Origin: Anodontia alba
Lineage: Eukaryota > Mollusca > Bivalvia > Lucinida > Lucinidae
NCBI GenBank assembly: GCA_964016985.1
Contig: OZ024836.1
Span: 35,644,152 to 35,708,151, forward strand
Direction: 5' to 3'
DNA length: 64,000 nucleotides
Part shown: positions 23,619 to 34,119 of the stretch, piece by piece
Numbering within the stretch: the stretch's first letter is position 1
Layout of the letters: every line of letters begins with the position of its first letter
Position numbers and translations under genes: made by a program
Notes under the pieces: generated by a model
Database searches by the model: none
What the model was told of the DNA's origin: nothing
Seen by the model: only the letters and a program-made list of their open reading frames with translations

Positions 23619-23951
23619 GAACATCTTTTGGACTGTGGAGATTATTCGAGACATGGGTAGTTCGAGACAGTGAGGGTTAATCATAGCGCCAGATCTGAAA
23701 GCAAATTATAATAATTCAGGGAAGTCTTTTTGAGCTTCTCTACAATAATGGTATGTTAAGTTTTCTCATTAGAACCGCCTTGATAAGGCGATCCTAATGA
23801 GTACACACAACATACAAATTCATGATAAATAAGAAAATCTCCCTAAATATTTGTTTTCTTAAACCATCGAAAGAAGTTTGCAGGGACTAAAAAACGAGTT
23901 CCAATGATCCATGGTAAATGAGCCATCGGTGTTCAAGCTACTGAGGTTTTA
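23619..23951 (-). mobile_element. MITE family 1, copy d, at the 3' end of gene B
   Basis: Right-end signature first (CATGGCTCGAACATCTTTTG), centre TTAGAACCGCCTTGATAAGG, left-end signature last (GAGCCATCGGTGTTCAAGCT). So it is inverted relative to copy e of gene C, although both sit at the same place after exon 2. Confidence 0.85.
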
Positions 23952-23953
23952 TT
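23948..23953 (-). terminator. Candidate poly(A) signal of gene B
   Basis: AATAAA on the minus strand, 96 bp past the TAA of gene B. It coincides with the outer edge of MITE copy d, whose consensus end reads CAGTAAAACC. Confidence 0.5.
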
Positions 23954-24048
23954 TAGTTTCTAATATCTTATCATTTCCTGTTCGTGTTCCTTTGAAACGT
24001 TTGCTAGAGATTTGTTCTTGATTGTAACTGTCACCGTCCGTCTGAAAC

Positions 24049-24158
24049 TTAGATACAATGTCTGTCGATACAGGTCTGGTTAGACATCTGTTGACATAAT
24101 TCGCATAACAACTCCGCGAATGTCGTAATAACAACCAGCCTTTCAACGGGTATACCAT
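24049..24158 (-). CDS. Gene B exon 2: C-terminal four-cysteine peptide
   Basis: Acceptor TTTTCATTTCAG ends at 24159. The exon opens with AT, completing Asp with the G left by the donor at 37009, and runs 35 codons to TAA. It reads an acidic/hydrophobic lead-in (DGIPVERLVVITTFAELL), then CELCQQMSNQTCIDRHC and Ile-stop: C-x2-C-x7-C-x4-C. NQT is a potential N-glycosylation sequon. Compared with gene C exon 2, six codons differ silently and only two (Glu to Gln) differ in the shared part, so the protein is conserved. The amphipathic, helix-prone lead-in plus four Cys suggests a small disulfide-stabilised helical peptide (inference). The intron to exon 1 is 12,850 bp. Confidence 0.87.
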
Positions 24159-24194
24159 CTGAAATGAAAACGAAATATGGCATCAAAATAAACG

Positions 24195-24221
24195 AAAAAA
24201 AAAAAAAAAAAAAAAAAAAAA
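24195..24221 (-). repeat. Poly-T (gene strand) upstream of gene B acceptor
   Basis: A-run on the + strand about 36 bp before the acceptor. The gene C acceptor has a similar pure run directly adjacent. Confidence 0.85.
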
Positions 24222-24429
24222 TCAAAACCAAAACAATCTGCCAATCCAAGCTTTTGTCAGGAACATCGTTGTTCGCGTACACCACAAATTTGTCCCCCAC
24301 AAACTTTAGGAGGTACAAGGAAAACTGTTTTGGGTTCATATAAAGTTTAATGTCTAAATTTTAACCGCTTATGTTAAATGTTTAAAAAACGATCATAAAT
24401 AAATCTTATTAAAAGAAAAAAAAATAAGA

Positions 24430-27165
24430 GTTCAATAGCAGGAGTGGGGCATATATAGCGTTTATCCGTGATGTTACATGCGTACGTAGGTACGTGCGTA
24501 CATGCCTATGTCACGTTTCTCGGAGGTCATGACTTGGATACCATATATGCAAGGAAGTTGAAATTAGGTATGCTGCTTACCCAGACATAAACTTTCAACT
24601 CCATGCTAGATATGCCCCAGTGTCATGCCCTGGGATAGGATTAGGGGTCAATATGTATACAAATGTTTACAAATGTTTAAGGTTGCATTGACATTTACGT
24701 CCTAGTTTCTCTTGGAGGTCATAACTTGGCAATGAAGCTGAAGTTTGTTATGCTAATAACCCAGACTTAAACATTCAGCTATGTGCTACAGTTGCCCCTG
24801 GGTCTACCTTGTTGTGGGTTTAGGGGTCAAAGTGTATAACAGGTCAAACTTGCGTAACTTTTATGCTAGGAAGTTGATATTTGGTAGGCTACTTAGGTCT
24901 TAACTTGGGTTCCTTTTATACAAGGATGTTGAACTTTGGTATGCTACTTACCCAGACCTAAACCCTCAACTCTGTGCTACGTTGCCCTTAGGTCATGCCC
25001 TGGGGTAGGACTAGTGGTCAAAATGTATAATATGTCAAACTTGGGAACCATTAAATGCTAGGAAATTGAAATTTGGTACACTACTTACACCCAGACTTAA
25101 ACCTTCGTATCTGTGCTAGAGTTGCCCCTGGATCATGCCCAGGGGTGGGGCCAAAATGTATAACAGGTCTGATTTTACATTGACATTTATATCCGTATTT
25201 CTGTTGGCAGTCATAATTTGGGTACCTTTTAAGCTAGGACGTTGAAATTTGATGTGCTACTTATCTAGATTTATATCTTCAACACTGTGACAGAGTTGTC
25301 CCCGGGGTGTGCCCTGAGCTGGGCTAGGGGTCAAAGGGGCAGGCTAATTTGTGTACTCTAGACATGTCTAGTATGCTCAAGTTTTTCAAAAATTCGTATC
25401 TTAACAACCGCTTATCAGAAAGCCGTCATATTTAGATCATAGGTTTTCTGGAGGGTCAGCTTTCATTCCATGACACAGACCGCAGGATCTATGCCCTGAG
25501 GTCGGGCTAAAGGTCAAAATCTAGGATGCCTGAAAAAGTGGTGTGTTTTTTTTTGTATGTTTTTATTATCATTTATTTTCTATTAGATATGAAAACAACT
25601 TAACTACTTGGTCAGATATCAGTCAGCCTTGTGACATTGACTTGTAGGTCATGAAGTGAAGGTCAGCGAGACCTATATTTCACGGTCCAGTAATTTGGCC
25701 CTATATCCTGAAGAGTTTTCACGGTTTAGTGATTTTGCCATATCTTGAAGAATATTTCAAGTAACACCATACTTCCTGATTATGTCAGCATGATCTGCTT
25801 TGACCTCAAAATAAATGTAGGTCACAATGACCTATATTTCATAGTTCAGTGTATTTGCCTCATATCTTGAAGAATATTGGGTGTATAAACATCATACTTT
25901 TGGACTATGGGTCAGTATTATCCGAAGTTTGACCTCAAAGTAAATGTAGGTCACAGTGACCTCTATTTCACGATCCAGTAATTTTGCCTTATATCTTGAA
26001 GAGTATCTGATTTACAAGATTACACTAATGGATTATGAGTCAGTATGATCTGAGGGCTGACGCGCCATAAATATAGGTCCGAGGTTTGACACCAAAATAA
26101 ATGTAGGTCACAGTGACCGATATTTCATGATTTTGCCTTTTTTTCTTGAAGAGTTTAAAACAACATACTTTCCAAATATGAGTAGCTCAACCTCAAAACA
26201 AAGAAGATCACAGTTACCTCTGTTTCACGGTCCAGCGATTTTGCCTTATATTTGAAAAATATTTCATATATAAACGCCAAACTTTCAGATTATCCTTTAA
26301 TATTGCCTGGCATTTGACCTTAAACTACTATAGGTCACAGTGACCTATATTTCACAATCTAGTGACTTTGTCTTGTATACTAAGGCGTAGTTGATGTATG
26401 AAAGTTATACTTTTGCTTTATGAATCAGTATGACCAGAATTTTGACTTCAAAATAAATGTAGGTCACAGTGACCAATATTTCATAGTCTAGCGTTTTTGC
26501 TTCTTGAAGAGTATTACATGTTTTAACATCATACTTTCTGATAATGAGTCATATTAAATATAAATGTAGGTCACAGTGACCTATATTTCACAGTCGAGGG
26601 AAATCGCCTTATATCTTGAAAATATTTTATGTATGAATACCATACTTTCTCATTATGAGTCAGTAAGACCTGAAGTTTGACTTTAGAATAAATGTAGACC
26701 ACAGTGACCTATATTTAATAGTCCACTTAATTTAACTTGTATCTTGAAGAATGTTTGGTGTATAAATATCATGTTTTCCTATTCTATGTCAGTATGACTC
26801 AAAGTTTGACCTTAAAATAAATGTTGGCCACAGTGACCTATATTTCATAGTCCAGTGATTTTGCCTTATACCTTAAAAGTATTTCGTGTATAAACACCAT
26901 AAGTTCTGATTAGGTTAGTATGAGCTTTCAAATGCAGCAGTGGGCATATAGCGTTTCGCCATGATGTTACATCCGTACATGCATATGTCAGGTGTCACTT
27001 AACGGTCATAACTTTGGTACTTTTAATGCTTAGGCAGTTGAAATGTGGTATGCAACTTACCCAGACCTAAACCATCAACTCTGTTTTCGAGTTGCTCCTG
27101 GGGAATACCCAGGGATAAGGCTAGGGGTATGAATGTATAACAGATCGGATTGAATATTTGGAAAA
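24430..27165 (+). repeat. Composite repeat element with nuclear-receptor-like palindromes
   Basis: Outer units of about 200 bp (AACTTGGATACC..., ACCCAGACTTAAAC, CCCCTGGGTC-ATGCCC, TAGGGGTCAA) at 24440-25520 and again at 26935-27160 flank a roughly 129-bp array at 25640-26930. Array units contain GTAGGTCACAGTGACCTATA and TTTTGCCTTATATCTTGAAG. The same families occur at 49.4-51.8 kb. Non-coding; lies in the intron of gene B. Confidence 0.85.
25820..26581. promoter_or_regulatory. Cluster of perfect ERE-type palindromes
   Basis: GGTCACAGTGACC occurs exactly at 25949, 26106, 26333, 26462 and 26569, and GGTCACAATGACC at 25820. Each is an inverted AGGTCA pair with a 3-bp spacer, the consensus estrogen response element. 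Any regulatory use is inference; they may be only a by-product of the repeat. Confidence 0.6.
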
Positions 27166-27386
27166 TAGTTGTTGCCATTTGGGCAAAGAGCAAAGTGCGG
27201 GGGACTGTGTACTTTGGACACACGTTTACTTTCTTCATATAACATGAGCCAAGCGAAAACGTGTATTCTGATCAGGACCGCTTACAAAGGACTACGTGCA
27301 TTAAGACATATTTTGGCCCCCTTCCGAACAGATTCATCTCTACACATCATGAACCTTTATCCACGCCTGTTATCATATATGAATAA

Positions 27387-27387
<1 letters not shown>

Positions 27388-27419
<32 letters not shown>

Positions 27420-28320
27420 ACGACAGAAAAAAGATAAGAGAAAAGTCCAGGGAGTGCCACAATCACAAGCCGCAGCCCTTCCCAGACACTTAGAGGAAGA
27501 GAAAACAGACAAAACCAAACAAGCGCAAATCGAACAAACGTACGAAAGGCACTAAGATTAGCTCTCTCTTCCTCAAGCGAGGTAATCGCAATACTCAAAG
27601 GACTGAAAAACACAATAATAAAATAACATCAGGCAAAACAAATCGCCTCGCAGAATAAACCACAAAGCAACAAAGAGTAAGACTAACACCGGGACCACCG
27701 CCTTAGAACGGCCAGTAGAATAAACCACCGGAGGTTTAAAGCACTTTTACAGCCAGCCCACTTCACCCTGGGTGCCGATGCGACTCTTCATCACAACAAG
27801 TAAAACAGAAAGCAAAATGGGCGTCTGTTGAAGGTGTTCAAAATGCTAAAACCACAACACAACTAGTAAAAACAGAAAGCAAAGTGGGCAGCTATAGAAG
27901 ACAGTGACCACAATGCTACCATCACAACACATATAGAAAAAAAAAACAAAAAAAAACAAACCCAAAAAACAGAAAGCCACAAAGCTGTAAAGAGCTTCAA
28001 AGAGTAAGAACAACACCAGGACCACAGCTTTAGAACAGTCAGTAAAATAAAGTACCGCGGGGGGGGGGGGGGGGGGGGTTTAAAGCCACCGAACTTCACC
28101 CTTGGTCCAGATGACCCTTGATACAGAAATGCATAAAAATTCGGTTCTCATTAAGGCTCCCGACTCAGTCAATGCACCAAAGCGAAAACATAAAAACCAA
28201 ATTAAACACTATGATAAACAAAGACGAGTACTCATGGCTAATTCTACTGTGTGCCAGAGTAAATGAAAACCAATAGTTGAACCACGGCTGGCAAAGCCAA
28301 AGACAGAAGATATGGCAAGT
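27388..28320 (-). mobile_element. PLE 3' region, inverted, with 84-bp-unit copies and poly-G/poly-A runs
   Basis: Read on the minus strand it gives the same order as 33350-33910: the GTTCAACTATTGG block, a short stretch with AGCTGCCCACTTTGCTTTCT units, CGTTCTAAGGCGG, then the GCATTGCGATTACCTCGC block, ending at the A-run at 27388-27418. A G20 run lies at 28059-28078. No RT sequence, so a 5'-truncated copy. Confidence 0.7.
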
Positions 28321-28573
28321 CAAAGTTCAGCCTTTGTTATATAGTCTATACATTTGGTTTTCCATAATTTACATTGCAAATTCATGAAAAAAAAAAATGG
28401 TCAAAAATGAAAGCTGTTCCAGAATCAAAATGTTTACGCCTTTATATTGAGGAATGACTGAAATTACAGGAATAGGTGTTTGCTAGATTTATTAAGACCG
28501 AAAATGGATTTATAAGGACTAACTAAAACTTACTAAAATGGACCAAACTAGGGTAATTTTGGGCATTTTTGAC

Positions 28574-28697
28574 AACTATCAAGACTTGGCTAGCATAGAG
28601 CACTCCTGAATAACAAAAAGATATTGATATATGATGTAGATCTTATTACAGGCTATAACATATTTCAATATCATTTTGGTATTCAGGTGTGCTCTAT
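28574..28697. repeat. Foldback with 25-bp arms
   Basis: TTGGCTAGCATAGAGCACTC left and GAGTGCTCTATACTAGCCAA-like right arm, with AAAGATATTGA / TCAATATCATTTT inner arms. Confidence 0.8.
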
Positions 28698-28699
28698 AC

Positions 28700-29099
28700 T
28701 AGCCAAAAGTTGGAAGTCATCGAAGCTGCTGAAAATGATATATTTCTACATGTTTCTCAAAGTTTAATGTCTATTTTTACCTCGTAACTATTTACAGGAA
28801 AAGTCTGGTGAATAAAATACTTTGATTTTTATCAAAATTTAGGCATCCATAATGCACGTCGTCCTTATTGGACACTATAGAATGTATCAATGGAGAGCTA
28901 ATGCCCGGATAAGACTATGCGCATGCGTTGGATCAATCTGAATCTGTGCAGTTTGCGTATGATCGTAGACACATTTTCTCTTGGCGATGCCCATATTAGT
29001 TTCACAAACTCAGAGCACGCTTTGTCTATGTATCAAACGTTTTCCTTCACATTGTATCGGCACACTCGTATTTCTAAAATGGATGCCGATAGTGTATGA
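28700..29099. other. Gene B intron, unique-looking sequence
   Basis: No gene or repeat recognised; contains frames without coding features. Confidence 0.5.
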
Positions 29100-29290
29100 T
29101 CGTGACTGAAAACACGATATCAAAGTTTATGATAGTTTCTATTAATCAAATATGAATGAACGTACGCACGCCAAATTACATTTTAATTCATTCTGCGGTT
29201 AAAGTCGTACACGTATTGTCCTTATTGTTCTTCAGTTATTATATCCTGTGCAATTATCGGCCATACAAAATTTCACATAGACAGGCTATG
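29100..29290. repeat. Intron block of gene B shared with gene C intron
   Basis: Matches 44550-44830: GTGACTGAAAA, CAAATATGAA, GCCAAATTAC + TTTTAATTCATTCTGC, GTTCTTC and ATATCCTGTGCA occur in the same order. Same orientation and same intron position in both genes, so it is a trace of the duplication that made B and C. Confidence 0.7.
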
Positions 29291-30001
29291 CTTGCCGTAA
29301 GGCGAGGATTTTCCTTAATTGGCACAGGTATTGAAAACCAGATTTTAAAAATCACAATATTCAAATTTATATTACATATTCCGGTAGCCCGATGTCTGAA
29401 TCATAGCAGAAAGGAACAGTTATGCCTCTGGCTTTTTATTACGGGGAGATAATTCAGTCCTGTTTAACCCACCCCAAACCTCCTAAATTAATACGATATT
29501 TAAAACGATGGGAATTACATTTAGTTACCTTTCTCTTTGGGAATTATTTCTTGCATTAGAATGACGAGAATTCAACACTGATTGGAAATTATGGTTAAAT
29601 GAATATAAATAGTGTGGGTGTCTGGTATATCTGACTTGAATTCTCTTACGGTTAAAATGCAAAATTCAATGCGTTTCATAAAAGCTGTTATAAAAATATG
29701 TTTCCCCTAGACCCAAGTTCCCATTGATACATATTACGTAGGTATGTCGGGAAAGTATCTCCACCAAAGGGTATCTTTGGATTAGAGGGAAACATTCAAA
29801 TCTGAGAGATAAAAGCATCCTAGGTTTGACCGATTATGTTTCTGAGAACAAGACAGGTGTTACATTGGTTCCGCCACATGTTCCCTATATCATCCCCAGA
29901 TCTGGTATATTTCACTACTCGTTCCGAAAATATGTAAAACAATGAGCACTATCTGCAACGTATGATTATGGTGGTCATATTTTCGGGTTATTTTGTGTAA
30001 T

Positions 30002-30045
<44 letters not shown>

Positions 30046-30180
30046 CATTTGCATGTGGTAAACTTTCTTTTTTATACATTACGATACGTTTATGTACATA
30101 CGTGCATTAAAATTCATTAACTTACTGTTCTTCATAAGCTGGCAACTCCAGCTGAATGTCTTAATATCATGTACCCTCTT
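29291..30180. other. Gene B intron, no feature beyond a T37 run
   Basis: AT-rich sequence. A poly-T tract fills 30009-30045. No gene seen. Confidence 0.55.
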
Positions 30181-30193
30181 TACTGTATGATTT

Positions 30194-30460
30194 GCCGGCC
30201 TTGGTGGCTCAGCTGAATGCGTATCCGACCGGTGATTAGGAGGTTGCGGGTTCGACCTCCGCCGAGCCGGCAACATTTTTTTTCGTGGAGACTGATCAAG
30301 AAATAATTTCTACGGTAATTCTCTACCTTCCGCTGATTCAAGAAAAGCAGCTGTTAGTTTCTGGCGAAAGAATGTGCAGTAAAAGTGTGGTTAGGAAAAC
30401 TGACCGCGCTCGACATGATCCTATGGGTTGACTTGGCCGTAAGACCTCAACACAAACATA
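30194..30460 (+). mobile_element. tRNA-derived SINE with 13-bp target-site duplication
   Basis: Exact direct repeats TACTGTATGATTT at 30181-30193 and 30461-30473. The 267-bp insert begins GCCGGCCTTGGTGGCTCAGC (A box TGGCTCAGCTGA) and has a B box GGGTTCGACC near 30247-30256, followed by CCGGCAACA and an unrelated body with AGTAAAAGTGTGGTTAGGAA. The acceptor and anticodon stems are imperfect, so it is a SINE head, not a functional tRNA. Confidence 0.93.
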
Positions 30461-30837
30461 TACTGTATGATTTACTATTTTAAAAACATGTGACACGCTA
30501 GTAAAATGTTACTTATATACGTATTAGTAACGCAAGAGGTGATTTCTTATTACGATAAGTAAGTACCTACTGCGGTACAAGTAACATCTGTCTTGTTCCC
30601 ATAAATATAATCGATCAAAGCTAGAAATGGGGCTGCTATTTACCAAGCGAACTGTACAACTAAAACAGTATGAACTATACAACTAAAACCTTACACCTTC
30701 TGATAAGCTGAAAAAAAGTGCATGGATTGTTATACCGAAAATACTTTCGCGCTTATATTCCATATTAAATATTTTGATCAAGTCATAGTTCAAAGATCTC
30801 TATTATGGTATAACGAATCTAGTAAGAACATTATAAC

Positions 30838-33326
30838 TTGTGAAGCCCGGTAATGAGGTTCAACCAGTGGGTCATATTGTCACTGGTAGCTTGAAGATTA
30901 TAACTGATTCACGTATACGTTCAGTTAGTTCAAAAGGACCTAAATATAGATTCCCAGTCCACATTGATTTTAATAAATGCCGGGAAACAACTGCCAGTGC
31001 TTTAAATGATTATTGTATGCGTTGGTGTAAACGAGAGCATGTTGAGTCTAATGCTTCAAATAATTGGAAATTAAAGATTTTTAAGATCATTGATGAACGT
31101 TTGTTATTTTACTCTACTAACCTTGATCTTCTCCCTCCTAAGCCTAAAATATCTTTTCGATATATGAAACAAGGTATCCAAGAATTTCTTAGGAAGTATG
31201 TTTTGGCTCCAGCTGATAAAGCTGCTAATAATGTTGTCGTTGTGTGACGACTTCATTTTATCAATACTCTAATACAAGAACTTGGTAGTACCAAAACATA
31301 TGAACGGATTTCTACTGACGAGAGATCTATTGTTGATACCCATTCTATCGATATTACTGCTAAGTTTGCAGTGAGTATTAAAGAAAAGTAGTTGCGGTCA
31401 TGGTACCTAAGCCATAATCCAAACTCATAAATCCGTAAACGAATGACGAATCAGAATGTTCAGACCAACAGACATGGACCCCAGAATAAAGGGTGTAATC
31501 AGGCGTCCGCGGATAGTAAGCATTATTTGTTAAGCAAGCTTCGCCCCCATGCCGTAGGCCTGAACGAAGGAAATATCGGTAGAAGCGTATGTCCGGGATT
31601 TTTGAAGTCTACTTATGGCGCGTCAGTGGCAAAAACATCAGAAACAATTCTGGAAACTCCCACATTGTAGGGATTGACCAGATCATTATGTCTCCCACAG
31701 AAATTCTTAAGTGTTGCTATCAGTTTGGTTTTTTGATACCCCTGGCTCAATAACTTTGTAGTGAGCACTTTCCCACGCTCCATGAAGTCCTGATAGTTTG
31801 AACAGGCTCTGGCATAACGGATTAACTGTGAAACGTAAACGCCGTATGCTGGTGCAGAAGGGATATTACTGCTCAGGAATGGAAAGTTAACAATGGGAAA
31901 AACAAGACATCCTTCCTACGTTATATTGGTTACCGAAACTTCATAAACGACCTTATAAAGCACGTTTCATTGCTAATTCTATTTCATGTACGACTACTGT
32001 TTTGTCCAAACTGCTAACTTCATGCCTTACTGCTGTTTAAAAAAACCATTGGATTAGATACTATGATACTGTTTACGAAAGGGACGGAATTAACTATTTT
32101 TGGTCCATTAAAAATTCCGATGAAGTTCTCAATATATTTAAATCTAAAACTTTCAGGCTTCTAAATTGTCTACATGTGATTTTTCTTCACTGTATACTAC
32201 ATTACCTCATCATCTTATAAAAGATAAACTTATTGATTTAATTAACCGAATGTTTATTCGGGAGAATACCCAATATTTTGCTTGCAACGAAGAATGTGCT
32301 TTTTTCACTTCAGATGTATACAATAATCAATACTCACAATTTATGGTCGTGTCAAAAAGTCTGTGATGCCTTTGTTTATCTTTTGGATAATTTTTTTTAT
32401 TAGATTGGAACTAAACTTTATAGGCAAACTATTAGTATTCCGATGGGAACTAATTGTGCTCCTCTTGTTGCAGATTTGTTTCTTTTTTGTTATGAGTCTC
32501 TCTCACGTGAAAATCAGACTGACATTATTGAGGCTTTCAATTCAACCTTAAGAAACCTTGCTGATTTATTAAATATTGACAATATTTACTTTGACCAAAT
32601 GGTGGACCGCATATACCCTACAGAACTCCAATTAAATAGAGCAAATTCTTCCGATACCGAGGCACTTTTTTTGGATTTGAATCTATGTATATCTAATGGT
32701 AGTTTCCATCAAAATTTATGATAAACGGGACGATGTTGATTTTGATATAGTCAATTTTCCTTTTCTGGATGGCGATGTCCCCCGGCGTACCTCATATGGG
32801 GTATACATATCTCAACTTATTAGATTCGCCAGAGCTTCTTCAAATCTTAATGACTTTAACTGCCGTAATAAAGCCCTTACTGCCAAACTTCTTAGGCAGG
32901 GCTATCGTTACTTTAAATTTCGTAAGGCGTTTTCCTTATTTTATCGCAGACACAGTGCCTTGGTAGAAAAATATAGCGTCAGTCTGAAAACACTTCTGCA
33001 ACAGGGTATATCGGAACCAGAATTTTACATTCATTTAATGGTGTTATTATTTCAACTCTTCCTCTTGGAGTTTGGGGTCTGGGAAGGGCCGCGGTTTGTG
33101 ATTTTTTTTTTTAGTGTACAGATTTAGAAAAATTGTAGGAAAATCTAACTTTTCTGAGCAATTAAGAAAACTTATTAACCGTTATAAAAGAATTGGCTAT
33201 AGCCTGGATATTATGCGGCAGACTGCATGCCTAATTGTCAACCCAATCATTGTTGATGGCTATGCTTCACACTTTAATTGCACGACGGCGGTTCAGGCCT
33301 CAGACTCAATGACGGCCTCTTCGTAA
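30838..33326 (+). pseudogene. Penelope-like element reverse transcriptase, broken
   Basis: Relic of a PLE-type RT. Readable parts in order: RKYVLAPADKAANNVVV (ending in an in-frame TGA at 31246), YWLPKLHKRPYKARFI (about 31940-31990), the A motif CDFSSLYTTLPHHLI (32175-32220), the B motif GIPMGTNCAPLVADLFLF (about 32435-32490), then the LDLNLCIS and YDKRDDVDFDIVNFPFLDGD region and the C-terminal ACLIVNPIIVDG block. The expected Tyr-Leu-Asp-Asp catalytic box reads LADL at about 32560, so it is dead. At least five frame changes are present, plus a 510-bp inverted insert at 31389-31898 and a tail-repeat insert near 33040-33110. I see no GIY-YIG endonuclease. Confidence 0.85.
31389..31898 (-). mobile_element. 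Second-family PLE 3' fragment inserted antisense into the RT relic
   Basis: The RT frame resumes across it (KEK before 31388, QDILPTLYWLPKLH after 31900). Inverse complement reads like 42860-43300 (AGCAGTAATATCCCTTCTGC, GCATACGGCGTTTACGTTTC, TCTGATGTTTTTGCCAC) and ends with the GGGTCCATGTCTGT tail. Confidence 0.82.
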
Positions 33327-33920
33327 AACTTTAACCAGTGGGTTGGGGCTTGACGATATGTCTTTGGCTTGGCCCGCCGTGGTTCAACTAATTGTTTTCA
33401 TTTACTATGGCATACAGTAGAATTAGCCATAAGTACTCGCCTTTGTTTATTAAAGTGATTAATTTGACTTATATGTTTTCGCTTTGATGTATTGACTGAG
33501 TTGGGAGCCTTCATGCGAACCCAACTTTTATGTATTTCTGTATTAAGAGTAGCATCGGGACCCAGGGTGAAGTTGGCTAGCTGTAAAAGTGCTTTAAATA
33601 CCCCCAGTGGTTTACTCTACTGACCGTTCTAAGGCGGTGGTCCCGGTGTTAGTCTTACATTTGTTGCTTTATGGTTTATTCTACGAGGCGATTTGTTTTA
33701 TGTCTTACCTTGTGTTATTTTGTTCCTGTGTTTTTCAGTCCTTTTAGCATTGCGATTACCTCGCTTGGGGAAGAGAGAGCTAATCTTAGTGCTTTTCGTA
33801 CGTTTGTTCGATTTGTGCTTGTTTGGTTTTGTCGATTTCCTCTTCCTCCTTGTGTCTGGGAAGGGCTGCGGTTTGTGAGTGTGGCACTCCCTGGACTTTT
33901 TTGTATCTTTCTTTAGAAAC
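33327..33920 (+). mobile_element. PLE 3' region with tail repeat
   Basis: Follows the RT stop: GTGGTTCAACTAATTG block, GACCCAGGGTGAAG, TACTGACCGTTCTAAGGCGG, then the GCATTGCGATTACCTCGCTT block shared with 15145 and 27430. Defines the order of the 3' untranslated part of this PLE family. Confidence 0.7.
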
Positions 33921-34119
33921 AAGCAAAACTTCATAGAGAAAGTGTTCAGGCTGTCTCTACTGACACGAAAATTCACCAAGGTGAATGACACTTTTACAGG
34001 ATTACATAAAAAAAACTTGTTAAAATGTCAGGTTTGTAATGAGCTCTGATACACTTGATCACATTTTCGAGCTATAAACGTTACATTTACGTTTATAAAT
34101 ATATAAGGACCTAGTATAA

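Noticed and set aside
28917..29452. Two frames of 60 and 98 codons in the intron of gene B
   Set aside because: No domain, and the second overlaps the intron block shared with gene C, where the frame is not preserved.
30194..30276. Functional tRNA gene
   Set aside because: The cloverleaf is imperfect, and target duplications plus the body show it is the head of a SINE.
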